This document shows positions 47,300 to 60,267 of a DNA stretch of 64,000 nucleotides, piece by piece. Position 1 is the stretch's first letter; each line of letters starts with the position of its first letter. Location: positions 23,160,252 through 23,224,251 of the forward strand of contig NC_054534.1 in assembly GCF_017654505.1 (NCBI RefSeq), read 5' to 3'. Both the position numbers and the translations under genes were made by a program. Source of the stretch: Polyodon spathula (lineage: Eukaryota; Chordata; Actinopteri; Acipenseriformes; Polyodontidae). The notes under the pieces were generated by a model. That model was not told where the DNA came from. It saw only the letters and a program-made list of their open reading frames with translations, and made no database searches.

Positions 47300-48290
47300 A
47301 GTGGAAAATTAAATGCCCCTAGGGACATTTAAATATGGGAAAAAGTAAAGAGCTATCTGAAGACCTTAGGCAGAAAATTATGTATTTTCATAAAGCTGGA
47401 GAAGGATACAAGAAGATCTCCAAGCATTTGAGTATCCCAATTTTAACTATTGTTTCTATTATCAAGAAGTGCAATGATACTGTCACAATGCTCCCTAGGT
47501 CTGGAAGAAAGAAGGCTCTTTCACCAAGAACAAGTAGATGAATTGTGAGGAAGGTTAATAACAATCCGTGATTGACTGCTAGATATTGAAAGTGAATAGG
47601 CTGCAAGTGGGACTGGGGTTTCCATTTCAACCATAGGTCGAGTATTGCATGGTGAAGTTCTCAATGGTCGCAGGCCAAGGAAAAAGTGACTCTTAGGAAA
47701 ATGTCACAAGGACAATTGCTTAAAGTTTGCAAAATGGCATTTGAATGAGGATATGAGTTCTGGTCAAATGTTTTGTATTACGTTTGCAGAAAGTCTGGTT
47801 AGGCGTACAAAGAAAAGAACACCATACCTACTGTTGAGCATGGAGGTGGTAATATCTTTCTATGGGGCCGTTTTTCCTCTAATGGCACAGGAAATCTAGT
47901 TCGAATACATGGTAAAATTGATTCCATAGTATACCAAAAGATATTGGCCAATCATCTGAAACCCCCTGCTACAAAACTTGGTTTAAAGCGCAACTGGACA
48001 TGTGACAAGAGAAATCCTTGGAATTTGAATGAACTGGAACAATTTTGTGTTGAAGAATGGTCAAGAATCATTAAAGAATTATGCCAAAAGGTCATTGGAA
48101 AATATCAATTAAAAGAGGTTATTATTGCTAAAGGTGCTTCAAATAGCTGTTAATGTCATTTTCCTTGTCAGGGTATGAATACTTGAATTAGCATTTTTGG
48201 AGTTTTGCAATAAATAATTGTAAACATTTTTTTCTTGTAACTTTTATTCCTCATCCACAAAAGCAAAACTTTTGCTACAAAATATTGTTC
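47300..48290 (+). pseudogene. Tc1-like transposase, decayed
   Basis: The ATG at 47335 opens MGKSKELSEDLRQKIMYFHK followed by AGEGYKKISKHLSIPILTIV, the first helix-turn-helix of a Tc1 transposase. The frame stops at 47541 after SGRKKALSPR. Later pieces in other frames include the GGGNIFLWG-like stretch near 47845, the KIDSIVYQKILANHL-like stretch near 47920-47960 and a C-terminal part reaching about 48150. Between them, frameshifts and stops abound, and parts of the DDE core (around 47740-47820) appear shortened. Terminal inverted repeats are not clear on the left. The right end carries tgcaataaataattgtaaac and a pyrimidine-rich tail. It is inactive. Confidence 0.8.
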
Positions 48291-48311
48291 CTATAATTAT
48301 TTGTTTTCAAG

Positions 48312-48606
48312 GAATTTCTAGACACCATACATTTCCATATTCTGTACCTTCCATGCACCCTTCACCATTGCAACAGAAAGGAACCAAACAAGATCGTCAC
48401 AAAGATGGTGCCTCTGTTTTATCCCAAACTCAGCAGGTGGACATTCAATCTGCTGGAAACAATGGTTTTAACTCAAGACAGCTTATGACCTCTGACAGTG
48501 AAAAAGCAATGGATACTTCAAGCATACCACAGACAAGCCTGCTGTTTAATGACAGGGATTGTCACACAGATGAGCAGCATATGGGTTATATGTTTTCTAA
48601 CATATG
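48312..48606 (+). CDS. Candidate host exon, unidentified
   Basis: The acceptor attatttgttttcaag (ending 48311) is followed by 295 bp open in one frame and a donor g|gtaact at 48607; read-through would stop within two codons. The peptide starts ISRHHTFPYSVPSMHPSP and includes KQDRHKDGASVLSQTQQVD, SRQLMTSDSEKAMDT and LLFNDRDCHTDEQHMG. It is hydrophilic, varied in composition and rich in Ser/Gln/Asp, unlike the lysine/isoleucine/phenylalanine-rich shadow frames nearby. I recognise no domain, and it looks like a disordered cytoplasmic or linker segment. It starts about 20 bp after the Tc1 remnant ends, so part of the acceptor could be transposon-derived. Alternatively the stretch belongs to an unrecognised transposon ORF. 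Confidence 0.42.
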
Positions 48607-49299
48607 GTAACTGGATAGAACAAACCTAAATTGACCTGTAATTCAATCAATTCAAACAGTAATTATTACTTTTTGAGCTGCATGAGTCATGTCGTTTGGC
48701 TTGGCCTATCACGTAAAAAGCTGACTAGGCCTGTTAAGGCCTGCAACTCAACAATAACACTGTAACAAAAAACTATTATGGCTGCTAATTACTTTAGTCA
48801 TAAGGAAAATGTGGGCCCCCTAGGCCCATGTGTAAATTGATTGTACAGTATCTGGGGTGAAGTATAGTATGTATTTCATGTTATATTGCTTTCTGAGCAC
48901 AGACTGGGATCAACAACACTAATTTATCCAGCACCTTCATTTAGAAAATAACTACTTTTGAGGCAGGATGCAGGATTATTAGAATTTAAGTTATCATGCA
49001 GATCTAAATGTTTTGCATTAAGAGTAGCATACTTTCAAACAGGAACTTTGTTATACTAACTACCTAAACTAAAGTATAGCAAAATACATAACGGCTTGTG
49101 AGGTCACCTAAGAATAGTACATATTTTAATGTCAATGAGATTTGAATATTATTGCAAACTAAAAAAAGTTTGCAAAATATTGAGAATAATTATTTATTGA
49201 GGTCCTCAGACTAAACCAAGTACGAACAGTCACGAGAAATGCAACCAAACTTCTTTCTGCATTTGCTTGGTGCATTCCAAAATTAACTCATTTTGCATC
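48607..49299. other. Unassigned sequence
   Basis: No gene or repeat recognised in about 700 bp after the exon-like island. Confidence 0.4.
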
Positions 49300-49595
49300 A
49301 TAAAGTCAAATGAAATCTGCTTAATAATGTTACTTTAACATATTGAATTACATATGGCTTTGTATTTTTCCATATACTTAATGAAAATATTACAAAAATT
49401 GAAAAATGTGACATTTCTAACATGAAATACTGTACTATTAAAAAGGCTTCCGTAGACTTTTGCTATATCATTTTGTAGTTTCTTTGATTTCATGATGTTA
49501 AATAAAAGATCAAAATTATGTTCATACAGTTTTTGTTTTTAAATCATGTCTCAATCCTAAAATGCTAAGTAATGCAAAACTTTTGGCTATAGCTG
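49300..49595 (-). mobile_element. Tc1-type non-autonomous element, reverse copy
   Basis: The complement of this block matches the element at 63687-64000 over most of its length: the terminus CAGCTATAGCCAAAAGTTTT (here read from 49595) against CAGCTATGGCCAAAAGTTTT, then tttaggattgagaca and further blocks down to taacattatt and agcag. It has no transposase sequence. The CAG start with adjoining TA-like sequence suits the Tc1/mariner group. Confidence 0.7.
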
Positions 49596-49625
49596 TTTCT
49601 ACTCCACCAGTATTGCTTTAAAATC

Positions 49626-49676
<51 letters not shown>
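49626..49676. repeat. (TTA)n microsatellite
   Basis: About 17 perfect units, 31 bp from the end of the Tc1-type remnant. Confidence 0.97.
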
Positions 49677-50417
49677 GTTACAGTATATGTTTTGGAAATG
49701 ACAATAGCATAGGAATCCATCCACTCAACTATACTGACATTTTCATTGCAAACTAACCCTATTACTTGTTCTCAAACCAAACACCAAGCTACCCATCATC
49801 TGTTACACCACCAGATAGTCAATCATTTCCATCAATTAGTTAAAATCATGAGTGATCATTTTCATGCAAGAGCAGACAGTAGGTTGAGTAGACACCAGTG
49901 AGCTGTAGCTACTCATTGTACTAATAATGAGCTGCATTGTATAAAAGTTGGATGTAATGACAGGAGGACGGCTGCTGCTTTCTGTCAAATTAAACAAGAT
50001 TGGTTAGCCAGGAAGTTATTTCTGGGAATCAGTATAATTTAAATTGTTTTAATATTAACAATTTGTTAAAATCACTGAAGTATTTCTTTAACTCTTTCAA
50101 CACTGCAGATCTGAAAGATAGTGTCAATCAAGTTACAGACTGTTCAAGTTGTACATGAAAAATAATTCAAAACACCAGCTCTACTACATGTACTTACAGG
50201 TTAGGTACACTGAGAGCTCTTACAAGGGTATGGGTGTACTTTGAATTTCTGAGATTGAAAAAGGCGCCAGGATGTTGGAGTCTGAACCAAATAATATAAA
50301 TAATAATGAATTAGTTAAGATAACTCTGACATGTCATAACTTGATCGAGAATTTTTACACCACACACATGGACTCACTTTTTCCGAGTTTGATACTAGCT
50401 TACCCGTTAATATTATC

Positions 50418-50423
<6 letters not shown>
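49677..50423. other. Unassigned sequence
   Basis: No gene or repeat recognised. Confidence 0.4.

Positions 50424-50484
<61 letters not shown>
50424..50484. repeat. (TA)n microsatellite, left flank of a Tc1 element
   Basis: Alternating TA runs up to the first base of the transposon at 50485. Confidence 0.95.
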
Positions 50485-50487
<3 letters not shown>

Positions 50488-51751
50488 TACTGTGCAAAAG
50501 TTTTAGGCAGGTGTGAAAAAATGCTGTAAAGTAAGAATGCTTTCAAAAATAGACATGTTAATAGATTATATTTATCAATTAACTAAATGCAAAGTGAGTG
50601 AACAGAAGAAAAATCTAAATCAAATCCATATTTGGTGTGACCACCCTTTGCCTTCAAAACAGCATCAATTATTCTAGGTACACTTGCACAAAGTCAGGGA
50701 TTTTGTAGGGATATAGTCAGGTGTATGATTAAACAATTATACCAAACAGCCGCAGACGCAGTGGTTGGCCAAGGAAACTTACTGCAGAAAATGAAAGACA
50801 CATCATGCTTAGTTCCCTTTGCAATCAGAAGATATCCAGCAATGCCATCAGCTCAGAATTGGCAGAAAACAGTGGGACCCTGGTACACCCATCTACTGTC
50901 CGGAGAAGTCTGGTCAGAAGTGGCCTTCGTGGAAGACTTGCGGCCAAAAAGCCATACCTCCGATGTGGAAACAAGGCCAAGCGACTCAACTATGCACGAA
51001 AACACAGGAACTGTGGTGGAGAAAAATGGCAGCAGGTGCTCTGGACTGATGAGTCATAATGTGAAATATTTGGCTGTAGCAGAAGGCAGTTTGTTCGCAG
51101 AAGGGCTGGAGAGCGGTACACGAATGAATGTAAAGTGAAGCATGGTGGAGGTTCCTTGCAAGTTTGGGGCTGCATTTCTGCAAATGGAGTTTGGTCAGAA
51201 TTAATGGTCTCCTCAATGCTGAGAAGTACAGGCAGATACTTATCCATCATGCAATACCATCAGGGAGGCATCTGATTGGCCCCAAATTTATTCTGCAGCA
51301 TGCAACGACCCCAAACATACAGCAAAAGTCATTAAGAACTATCTTCAGCGTAAAGAAGAACAATGAGTCCTGGAAGTGATAGTATGGCCCCCCCCAGAGC
51401 CCTGATCTCAACATCATAGAGTCTGTCTGGGATTACATGTAGAGAGAGAAGCAATTGAGGCTGCCTAAATCCACAGAAGAACTGTGGTTAGTTCTACAAG
51501 ATGTTTGGGCCAACCTACCTGCCGAGTTCCTTCAAAAACTGTGTGCAAGTGTACCTAGAAGAATTGACGCAAAGAGTGTTCACACTAAATATTGATTTGA
51601 TGTAGATTTTTCTTCTGTTCACTCACTTTGCATTTTGTTAATTGATAAATATAAACTATTTACATGTCTATTTTTGAAAGCATTCTCACTTTACAGCATT
51701 TTTCAAGCGCAGAATTTTTCAACCTGCCTAAAACTTTTGGTCACAGTATAG
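50485..51751 (+). mobile_element. Tc1-like transposon with about 155-bp inverted repeats, broken transposase
   Basis: 1267 bp. The left end starts CAGTACTGTGCAAAAGTTTT, and the right end is the complement CTATACTGTGACCAAAAGTT. Inversion continues inward for about 155 bp with few mismatches (e.g. gaatgctttcaaaaatagac and gcaaagtgagtgaacagaag in both), the long-TIR arrangement of some Tc1 families. The forward-strand transposase is readable as RKLTAENERHIMLSSLCNQ (about 50765), PSTVRRSLVRSGLRGRLAAK (50890-50950) and LNYARKHRNCGGEKWQQVLW then TDES (50983-51056), with the first catalytic aspartate in TDES. A stop follows at once, and later blocks (about 51140-51600) are frame-broken. Both sides are (TA)n. 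Confidence 0.9.
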
Positions 51752-51753
51752 TG

Positions 51754-51793
51754 TGGTATATATATATATATATATATATGTCTATTTATTATA

Positions 51794-51833
<40 letters not shown>
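51754..51833. repeat. (TA)n microsatellite, right flank of a Tc1 element
   Basis: Three TA runs (51757-51779, 51791-51800 and 51801-51832) broken by tctatttatt. They continue the TA-rich target seen on the left of the transposon. Confidence 0.93.
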
Positions 51834-51835
<2 letters not shown>

Positions 51836-54800
51836 TGATATAATGCAGCTGGCATTATGAGTATGTATAGCTATAACCAGTAAAAAAAACAATTTTTCAG
51901 AGACAGGGCCTCCATAGAGTTAAATGGACTCCTGCCAATAAACTCAAGCCAAACAGCTGTGATCCTATAAAGTCTTCTGTGCTATGATCAAAGAGCCAGA
52001 CAAGGATTTCCCCGGTGCAAGTGAGTTCTCTACCTGCCTTTGGAGAGATTTATTTCCCTCTGTTACAGGGATAGAAACGGCAGGTGTTAAAAATCCTCTC
52101 TCAAAGCAGAACAGCCTATGGCTTAACCACAGACATGCAATGTAACAGACCGATAACTAAGAGTTTTTTGGCGCATTGTGTTGCCTCAGCACTGTGGTCA
52201 GTTCACTTGAAACAGGAGATTCACATGCAGACAAGGTCTCCTGCGCACACCTGCTGCATGCAGATACTGTGGCACATGCCTCTCACAGCTTTCGAGTGAG
52301 CTGTCGTTCTTCACAGGAGACATATTCAAACCTCCCCACCCCACCCCAGGATGACTCACTTCCACAAAGGGAACACAACAGGTCATGCATGAAGCGGAGG
52401 CCTCCTGTCTAGAAACAAGACAAAGAGGCAGAAACAGCAGTCTTACACATAGCAAATTCAAGACAAAACAACTTTCTATAAAGTGCATAGAAATTATAGT
52501 ATTGTTTGTTTATCCCCAACATGGAGAAAAATGTTGTCAAAGGTCATCAAACTTGGGCATTTCTGCTGCCTTCAGATATTTTCTCACGCTGCAGGGCAAG
52601 AGTTACACTGCTCTTCTTTTGCATGCATTCAACCCCTAGAACCCTTTTTTCTCCATCACATGTATTTTATGTATCATCAACCACCAGCAGAGTAGAAAAT
52701 GTGGTCCACCTGAACGAGAATGACCCAATTCTCTTTCCTGCGTTAGAAGTCAGTGGCTTTGAAAAGGGTATTCCCACTTACTATATACTGTATCTGTTTA
52801 TTATGTGCACAGTAGAGTGTTCAATAGTAGGCTTTGTAACTTTTAAATGTTTTTTTTTTGTTGTTGTTTTTTTTTTTTTTTTTTTAAACCTGAGAACTGG
52901 GAACTAGATTACTTTTTCTAGGAACCACCTTCCTTATAAATTTCACATAATTTTTTTTTTTTGTCAGGACTTTTCAATGTTTGTTCTCTTCCTGGTATAG
53001 ATAATAGACATGCCAGTAATTTGAAGTGTGTGTCGAAAATACTTCCTTTTTTAATGTTGGCTCTCACCGATAACTTTCTGGAGCCCTCGGACTCAGCTCT
53101 TATGAATGAACATATACAGAACTTCAATTAAGAGTAAGATTGGATGTAAAAGAGGAAGTTAGGTGTAGCTGTTTGCTTGGAGAACAATGAAGATAGAATA
53201 CAGGGAGGAAGACAATATAAAATGAGGAACTTTTAACTTACCACTGCCATGTTGTCAATTCCTGTTAGTATACTTGGAGTGGACTTAAATAATACAGTCC
53301 TGTTTTTACTTTTTTTATTTTAAAAACATGATTAATATAAAACTGAAATTGATTGTGGGACGCTCCGGTTTTACTTTGCTACACAGTAGACTGGGTAATT
53401 TTTTTGTTTATATGTTATTTTTAGGTAAGGCAAATAGTGGACAGGTTGCCCATGTTAGTTAAGTATTACTGATCTGGCATCAAAACCCAGGAGCTTTTAT
53501 TCTACTCTTCACTTTAACCACAAGGCCACATTGCCATTCAAACTTCAGAGAGCACAGCTGTGAATGTAGAATTCTATTGCCTGCTGCTCCAGCTTGTTAA
53601 TAAGAACTGGTTTTGTGTTTAAAAAAAGGTAAATCTAGTGAAATGTAATTGAGACACATCAGGCAGCTGTCTGCTTTTTGTTGCTTTTTGTCTTTAGCAA
53701 GGTTTTGATGTGGACACACACATATGTTTTTGATACATACACCAAACACAAAGGAGCCACCCTTCTCAGCAGCAGCGTGTGAAAGAGCAGTAAACATTTT
53801 TTTTTTTTTTTTCATTTTATGGCATTTCTCTTCCACGCTAGCAGACCCTACAAAGCTACCTTTTCACAGGAAACACATAAAATAAGAGATCAGCTTTAAG
53901 ACCCCAGAGATTTCCACCGGGCTGTTTTGCAGGTGCTTCGCCCACTTGAAACAGTCACTTCCACTGGTGGTTTTTCCCTTTGCCAGATGCAGTGGTTTCA
54001 ATTACAATGCATACCTTCAGGATAGAAAGTAAAGAGCATTCCACACAGGAAACTATATCCACACAAGAACTGGCTGCACTACGTAACCCTCGCTATACAT
54101 TACATGGGCTCACTATCCCCTAAACTAACCTACTTATGAGCCGGTATTTATGCCATACTCCTTCTGCTTCATATGGCCTTGGCTGGGCATTGCCTTTACA
54201 AGCACCTCTTGCAGTTTCAGGGTTGCATAGCTGTCGTTCTGCAGAGCGGACCCAATCCTCCTGAGTATACGCAGCTCCCCTCCGTAGCATTGCGTTGCAG
54301 TCATCCAGAGCAATCTCCACCGGATGCTTTTATGCTGACGGACACTCGGTCAAGACAGCCAATCACTTGCTGCCCTTCCCCTCCACCAAGCCTAGCAGGC
54401 AGCAAGTCTCAATCGAGCGCCCGTCTGTAAACAATAATATAATCACACAAATCAACTCCAAAAAGACACACAACAAAACCATTTCCACATACAAATTATA
54501 CCAACACTAATTCCCACCTGTGCAATTGTCCTGCCACAGGCACATTCCTTTTGCCTTTCATTTTTAGTGTTGTTCATTAAAAAGCAAACTCTCTGAATGA
54601 ATATCTTTTAATAAATCAAATAAATACTGGAAAAGGATATGTTATCATACCTGGCATTTTATATAACACCACATACTCTAACAAAGTAGGATTTTCTTTT
54701 TCCCTTCCACAGCAGTTGTTATCCTGGATAAAGGGTTGTATGAAATACAAACCAACCAGAATGTTTGAAAACATGGTAAAGATGTCAGATGAGAGTTTAA

Positions 54801-54957
54801 ATCAGAGTACTGTGATCTGAAGCTCCAGATCCTTTAAGATAGATTTCTAACAGGAAGAGCAAAATGATTCAAATGTAATGTGGCTGCTGGCAACTTCATA
54901 AAATAACAGTGATGATCACAGTGTATGAGACAGACAGTACAACATTGTGTACAGTAA
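51834..54957. other. Unassigned sequence, GC-richer near 53.9-54.4 kb
   Basis: About 3.1 kb with no supported gene. Poly-T tracts lie at 52851-52884, 52950-52961 and 53796-53811. The part 53930-54430 is GC-richer, contains CpGs and overlapping open frames on both strands (54120-54320 reverse, 54173-54430 forward). It looks like a repeat terminus or a decayed exon, but I cannot name it. Confidence 0.35.
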
Positions 54958-55954
<997 letters not shown>

Positions 55955-56390
55955 TTATTATTATTATTATTATTTTTTCTTAGCAGACACCCTTATCCAG
56001 GGTGACTTAAAATTGTTCCAAGTTATTACAGTACAAAGTATCGTATTATAAAGTATCACATTACAGGTTATCATATTACAGAATATCATAATACAGATAA
56101 GAGCAGTTATGGAAGTACAATAAAATCAATTCGAGCAAAATAAGGCATACAGTAAGAGTACAGTAATAAAACTTATAAGTAAGAGTGCATTCGACTAAGT
56201 GCAGTTAAACTTTATAGTAACTATTTGATTACATGAGTAAAGTACAGTAAGAACACGTAGTAAGTACGATAAATGGATGAGAATGATTTCAAATGAGAGC
56301 AATTACAGAAAACATGAGTGCAGATACCTATGAGTAAAAGGAAATACAAGACATAGTCCAGTAGTTATAGGTAGGAGCAGTAGTTCACCA
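55955..56390. repeat. Fish dispersed repeat ('ttagcagacacccttatcc' type)
   Basis: An (ATT)n run is followed by ttagcagacacccttatcca and gggtgacttaaaa, a motif that starts a very common interspersed repeat in fish genomes. A long, low-complexity body follows (repeated tatca/ttacag-type and agtaa-type words) to about 56390. Strand and family (SINE or LINE 3' end) are uncertain. Confidence 0.6.
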
Positions 56391-57346
56391 TTACCACCAC
56401 ATGCTCAAAGCACATGACTTGCATAGCTTGCCATAATCTATATCCTTATGGTGTAACTGCAAAAGAGAATTCTAGGCATTTATGTTTTTACTTGACAAGA
56501 TTAATCATATTTTACACTAATAACAGTTCAATGCACTTCTATCTTGGCCTGATACAATGCATCTATCAGAAGATTTCATGAAATTGTGGCTTCTGTCGTT
56601 CCTAATGATTCATTTTGGGATTGTTTACTAAAGCTTTTTTTTAGGTCCTTTGTGAGGTACAGTACTTAAATACCAAATGTATTGAGCTACCAGCCTGATC
56701 AGTATTCTGTTTCTGCATTTGTAATTCATGAATGCCATACAAAACTTAAGTTCCATCAGCTTTGCTTGAAGGTGCTGATTCTCAGTGATGTCTAAAATCC
56801 TTACAAAGGTTTCAGCTGGCAAATGCAGTAAGTATAGGAGCTATATTAACACTATCCAGAAAAATATGGAAATTAAAAATATTTTGTATTATTGTTACAA
56901 GTTTGTGGGGACTGAGTGGACAGGAAGCAAGAAATCAAGAACGTCTGGCTCACTAGAACCCACCCAGCTCCTCAGCAAGCCTGCAGCCCACCTAACCCTG
57001 CAGCCCCTCTTGTAAAAGACAATACATGTGTGCACTAGTGTAATTTATTTTACTTACAACACATAAATGGAGCTGTGACTCAGTTCCTGATGCATGAGCC
57101 TATTTACTTTTAAAGATACTGTTATGCTAAAAATAATAAAGAAGAAAAATTAAAAAGGGATCTAATTTGGTTCAGGATGCACTTTACAAAAAAACTGGAG
57201 CATAAACAAAATGAGTGCTTTCAGGGTTTAAGGAGCAGGGACATATTCGTAACGTAAACCACTCAGCAAATGTTGCCTTGCATTTCAAATACACTACTAA
57301 GTCAAGTCAAAAAAATGAAAACAATAACACAGCATATATACGTCAG
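56391..57346. other. Unassigned sequence
   Basis: No gene or repeat recognised. Short open frames at 56628-56822 and 56785-57015 are unsupported. Confidence 0.4.
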
Positions 57347-57440
57347 TGTGACAGAGACAGAATGATTCTTGGTGATAAATCTCCCTCCTGACCTGTAAAG
57401 GCGCTGTGTAAAGGGAACAGAGTGCCCTTGACTGGGTGGC
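57347..57440 (+). mobile_element. 5' LTR remnant of a Gmr1-like gypsy element
   Basis: TGTGACAGAGACAGAATGAT and what follows match the first roughly 95 bp of the solo LTR at 62937 (tgacagagatcaaatgattc, acctgcgagggcactgtgta, gggaacagagt). The LTR then breaks off and sequence passes straight into integrase, so the rest of the 5' LTR, gag and protease are deleted. Confidence 0.75.
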
Positions 57441-58650
57441 CAGACAATTCAAGAATTTTGATGGCTCTGGGGTGCTAGAATTTCCACACTTCAATATCAA
57501 GGGGCAATTGTTATATAGGGAAAACGTTGCCATGGGCACAGGACATCTTGTAACACAATTGATGATTCCCCCGTCTTTTTGGCTCGAGGTCATGAGGCTG
57601 GTGCATGATATCCCTTTTGTGGGGAACCTCGGACCTGATAAAATGAGGGAATGGATATTGGCTCAATTTTATTGGTAGGAAGTGTCGAGATATGTAGCCA
57701 CATGCCCAAACTGCCAGAGAGTAGCTCCGGGTCGAGTGCGCCCCGCCCCTTTAGTCCCACTGCCAATTATTTCCATTGCTTTTGAATGCATTGCAATGGA
57801 CATCGTGCACACACGCATATATTAGTGGTGGTAGACTATGCAATACGATACCCAGAAGCTTCCAGTTCCATGGGCCTCCACTAGTGCAGCTGCAATAGCC
57901 AAAGAACTAGTGCAGATTATGGCTAGCATAGGGATCCCAAAGGAAATCTTGACAGATCATGGAACTAATTTTCTGTCTAACATGTTACAGCAAGTTTATA
58001 AAATCTTAAAAATACGTCCCATCAGGACATCTGTTTATCATCTACAGACAGATGGTTTGGTGGAGTATTTTAATCAACGCTGAAAGCAGATGCTGAGAAA
58101 ATTTGTGAACCAAGAGCAAAAACATTGGGCATCGTTTCTCCCCTACCTCCTTTTTGCAGTGAGAGAGGAGCCACAAAATTTGACAGAGATCTTCCCCTTC
58201 AAGCTCTTGTATGGCAGATAGCCTTGCAGCATCCTTGATCTGCTGAGAGAGGGGTGGGAGGAGCACAAAGGCTTGTACAAAATTGTAGTGAAGCATCTGC
58301 TCCTACTAAGAGTCTGGATTGCCTGGATTTAGGTGGTCGTTTTGCCCAGGACAACCTCAAATCGGCTTAGCACCAGCAACAGCAGCATTACAATAAAAAT
58401 GCAAGATTTGAACCTTTTGACCAGGAGAAAAAGTAATGCTGCTTCTTCCCTCATCAGAATCTAAACTATGTGCTAAATGACAGGGGCCATATGAAGTGAT
58501 TTGGGCTATAGGAAAGGTGAATTATGAAATTAGACAGTACGATCACCGTAATGAACCGGTAATTTATCACGTAAATTTATTAAAGGGCTGGCAGGCAAGG
58601 GAGGCCTTATTTATAGCCCTAGACAAAGCAGAGGTGTCAAGAGACCCCTA
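57441..58650 (+). pseudogene. Ty3/gypsy integrase, decayed, located upstream of RT
   Basis: Reading in pieces, the HHCC zinc-binding region comes first, with VHDIPFVGNLGPDKM (57601-57645) and CPNCQRVAPG (about 57706). The RNase H-like catalytic core follows: a MDIV-type first Asp near 57799 and VVVDYAIRYPEA in a shifted frame, then GIPKEILTDHGTNFL (57931-57975) with the second Asp, and TDGLVEYFNQ (about 58048-58077) with the Glu. A C-terminal part near 58150-58600 ends in a VNLLKGWQAREALF-type segment (58575-58616). Stops and frameshifts occur throughout. Integrase inserts the element DNA. Here it precedes RT, the order known from Gmr1-like elements of fish. Confidence 0.85.
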
Positions 58651-58689
58651 ACACTAAAGACATTTCTATGGGGGAACAGTTACTTCCAG

Positions 58690-59920
58690 ATCAGCAACAA
58701 GAGCTGTGTAAGTTAATTAAGGAGTTCAATTATGTTTTTTTCTGACATGCCAGGTAGAACTAACCTTGTTGAATATGCCATTACCGGATCCCAGAAAGTC
58801 GACAAAGTGGTGTTAACAAAGAGGTATGGCCAATGCTCAAACTTGGTGATTGAGCCTTCCAAGAGCAAGTGGAGGAGTCTAATTGTGATAGTGGCCAAAA
58901 ACGACAGCACCAACCTCTTCTGCGTTGATTTCTGTAAGATAAATACTATTGCCAAGTTCAATGCGTATCCCATTCCTCGGCTAGGTATCTCTCCACTGAA
59001 CCTGATGAAGGGATACCGACAGATCCCCTTAACCCACATTTATAGAGAGAAAATTGAATTTTCAACTACTGAAGGGCTGTTTCATTTTATAACTATGCTG
59101 TTTGAGCTACATGGTGCGCACGCTGCCTTTCAGAGACTGATGGACCATGTTTTATGCTCACATCGTGAATATGCGGCAGTGTATATTGATGATGTGGTGA
59201 GTTACAGCCGTCCTTCAGTCTCTCGAGGATAGCCTGGCTGACGGCCAACTTGAGAAAATGTGCATTTGCCAAAACAGAGATTAAATATTTGGGATTTATA
59301 ATGGAGAATGGAAAGGAGAAACCCATTGTCACCAAAGTTCAGGCTTTGGTGGATGCGGCAATCCCCAAAACCAAGGCTCAGGTGAGGTTTCTACTGGGAT
59401 TAGCCAATTATTACCAAAGAGTTATCCCCAAGTATGTCACATTGGTCATTCCCTTAGTTGACCTCACCAAAAAGATTGCACCAAATTTGATTAAGTGGTC
59501 AATAGAATGTCAGGAGGTGTTTCATACTATTAAGTAGAGACTCTGCCAGGCCCTCACTCTTATCACAATAGATCAATTCATCCTCCAAACCGATGCATCG
59601 GATGTTGGTTTGTGTGCAGTTTTGTCCCAAATGGTAGACAGAGTAGAACACCCGATACTGTACCTCAGCAAAAAGACGCTCACCTGGGAGCTCAACTACC
59701 CCCGTGGTCGAAAAGGAGTGTTTGGCCATTAAATACTCACTCTTTACAATATTACCTGCTGGGACATTCATTCAGGTGGTTAAGCATAATGAAGGACAGC
59801 AATGCCCAGATAACTTGGTGGTATCTGGCGTTGCAGCCCTTCATGTATCATATGATTCACCGTGCAGGGAAAGAACACCAAAATGCCAATTATTTTTATT
59901 ATTGTTGTGTCTAATTGTAC
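58690..59920 (+). pseudogene. Ty3/gypsy reverse transcriptase and RNase H, decayed
   Basis: It follows integrase in the same orientation. A 166-codon frame (58732-59232) covers the RT fingers and palm: FSDMPGRTNLVEYAIT, an IEPSKSKWRSLIVIVAKND stretch, FCVDFCKINTIAKFNAYPIP, LMKGYRQIPLT, then the catalytic YIDDVV at about 59182-59199. The first palm aspartate region (usually ...LDL.KGY) has a small deletion and reads NLMKGY. A second frame (59250-59537) gives KCAFAKTEIKYLGFIMENG and FLLGLANYYQRVIPKYV (thumb/connection). RNase H follows with LQTDASDVGLCAVLSQ (about 59584-59631) and, frame-shifted, LSKKTLTWE and a degraded end near 59915. Non-functional. Confidence 0.87.
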
Positions 59921-59934
59921 TTATTTATTATTTA

Positions 59935-60267
59935 GACGTTTAACACAATCCGGAGCTGTCGCTACTGGCCAGTACAAAACCCGGACAACACTGCACTTTG
60001 TTTCACGATAAATGTTATTTGCACCACAAGCACTACATCACTCACTTTGGACTGGTGACCGTGTTTGTATATTGTGGGTGTATTAAAGACTGTTTTTATT
60101 GTTTCAGAACAAACTCTGTAGTACACAGCCATGTGTACTACCTTTCATTATTATTTACCGTTTGTCATCAGACTTTGGATTACAAATAAAATACCCTTGC
60201 ACCTGGATTATCGTTGTCTGTCTGTTATTGATTACTGCATCACTCCTTACCTGCACACTGCTAACTG
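59935..60267 (+). mobile_element. 3' LTR remnant of the Gmr1-like element
   Basis: From about 59935 the sequence matches the second half of the solo LTR (from about 63269): tccggagctgtcgctac against tccagagctgtagccaa, then aaacccggacaacactgcac, then tttcacg, then tatcgttgtctgtctg shortly before the end. An aataaaa poly(A) signal lies near 60186. The first half of this LTR, including the promoter part, is missing. Confidence 0.75.
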
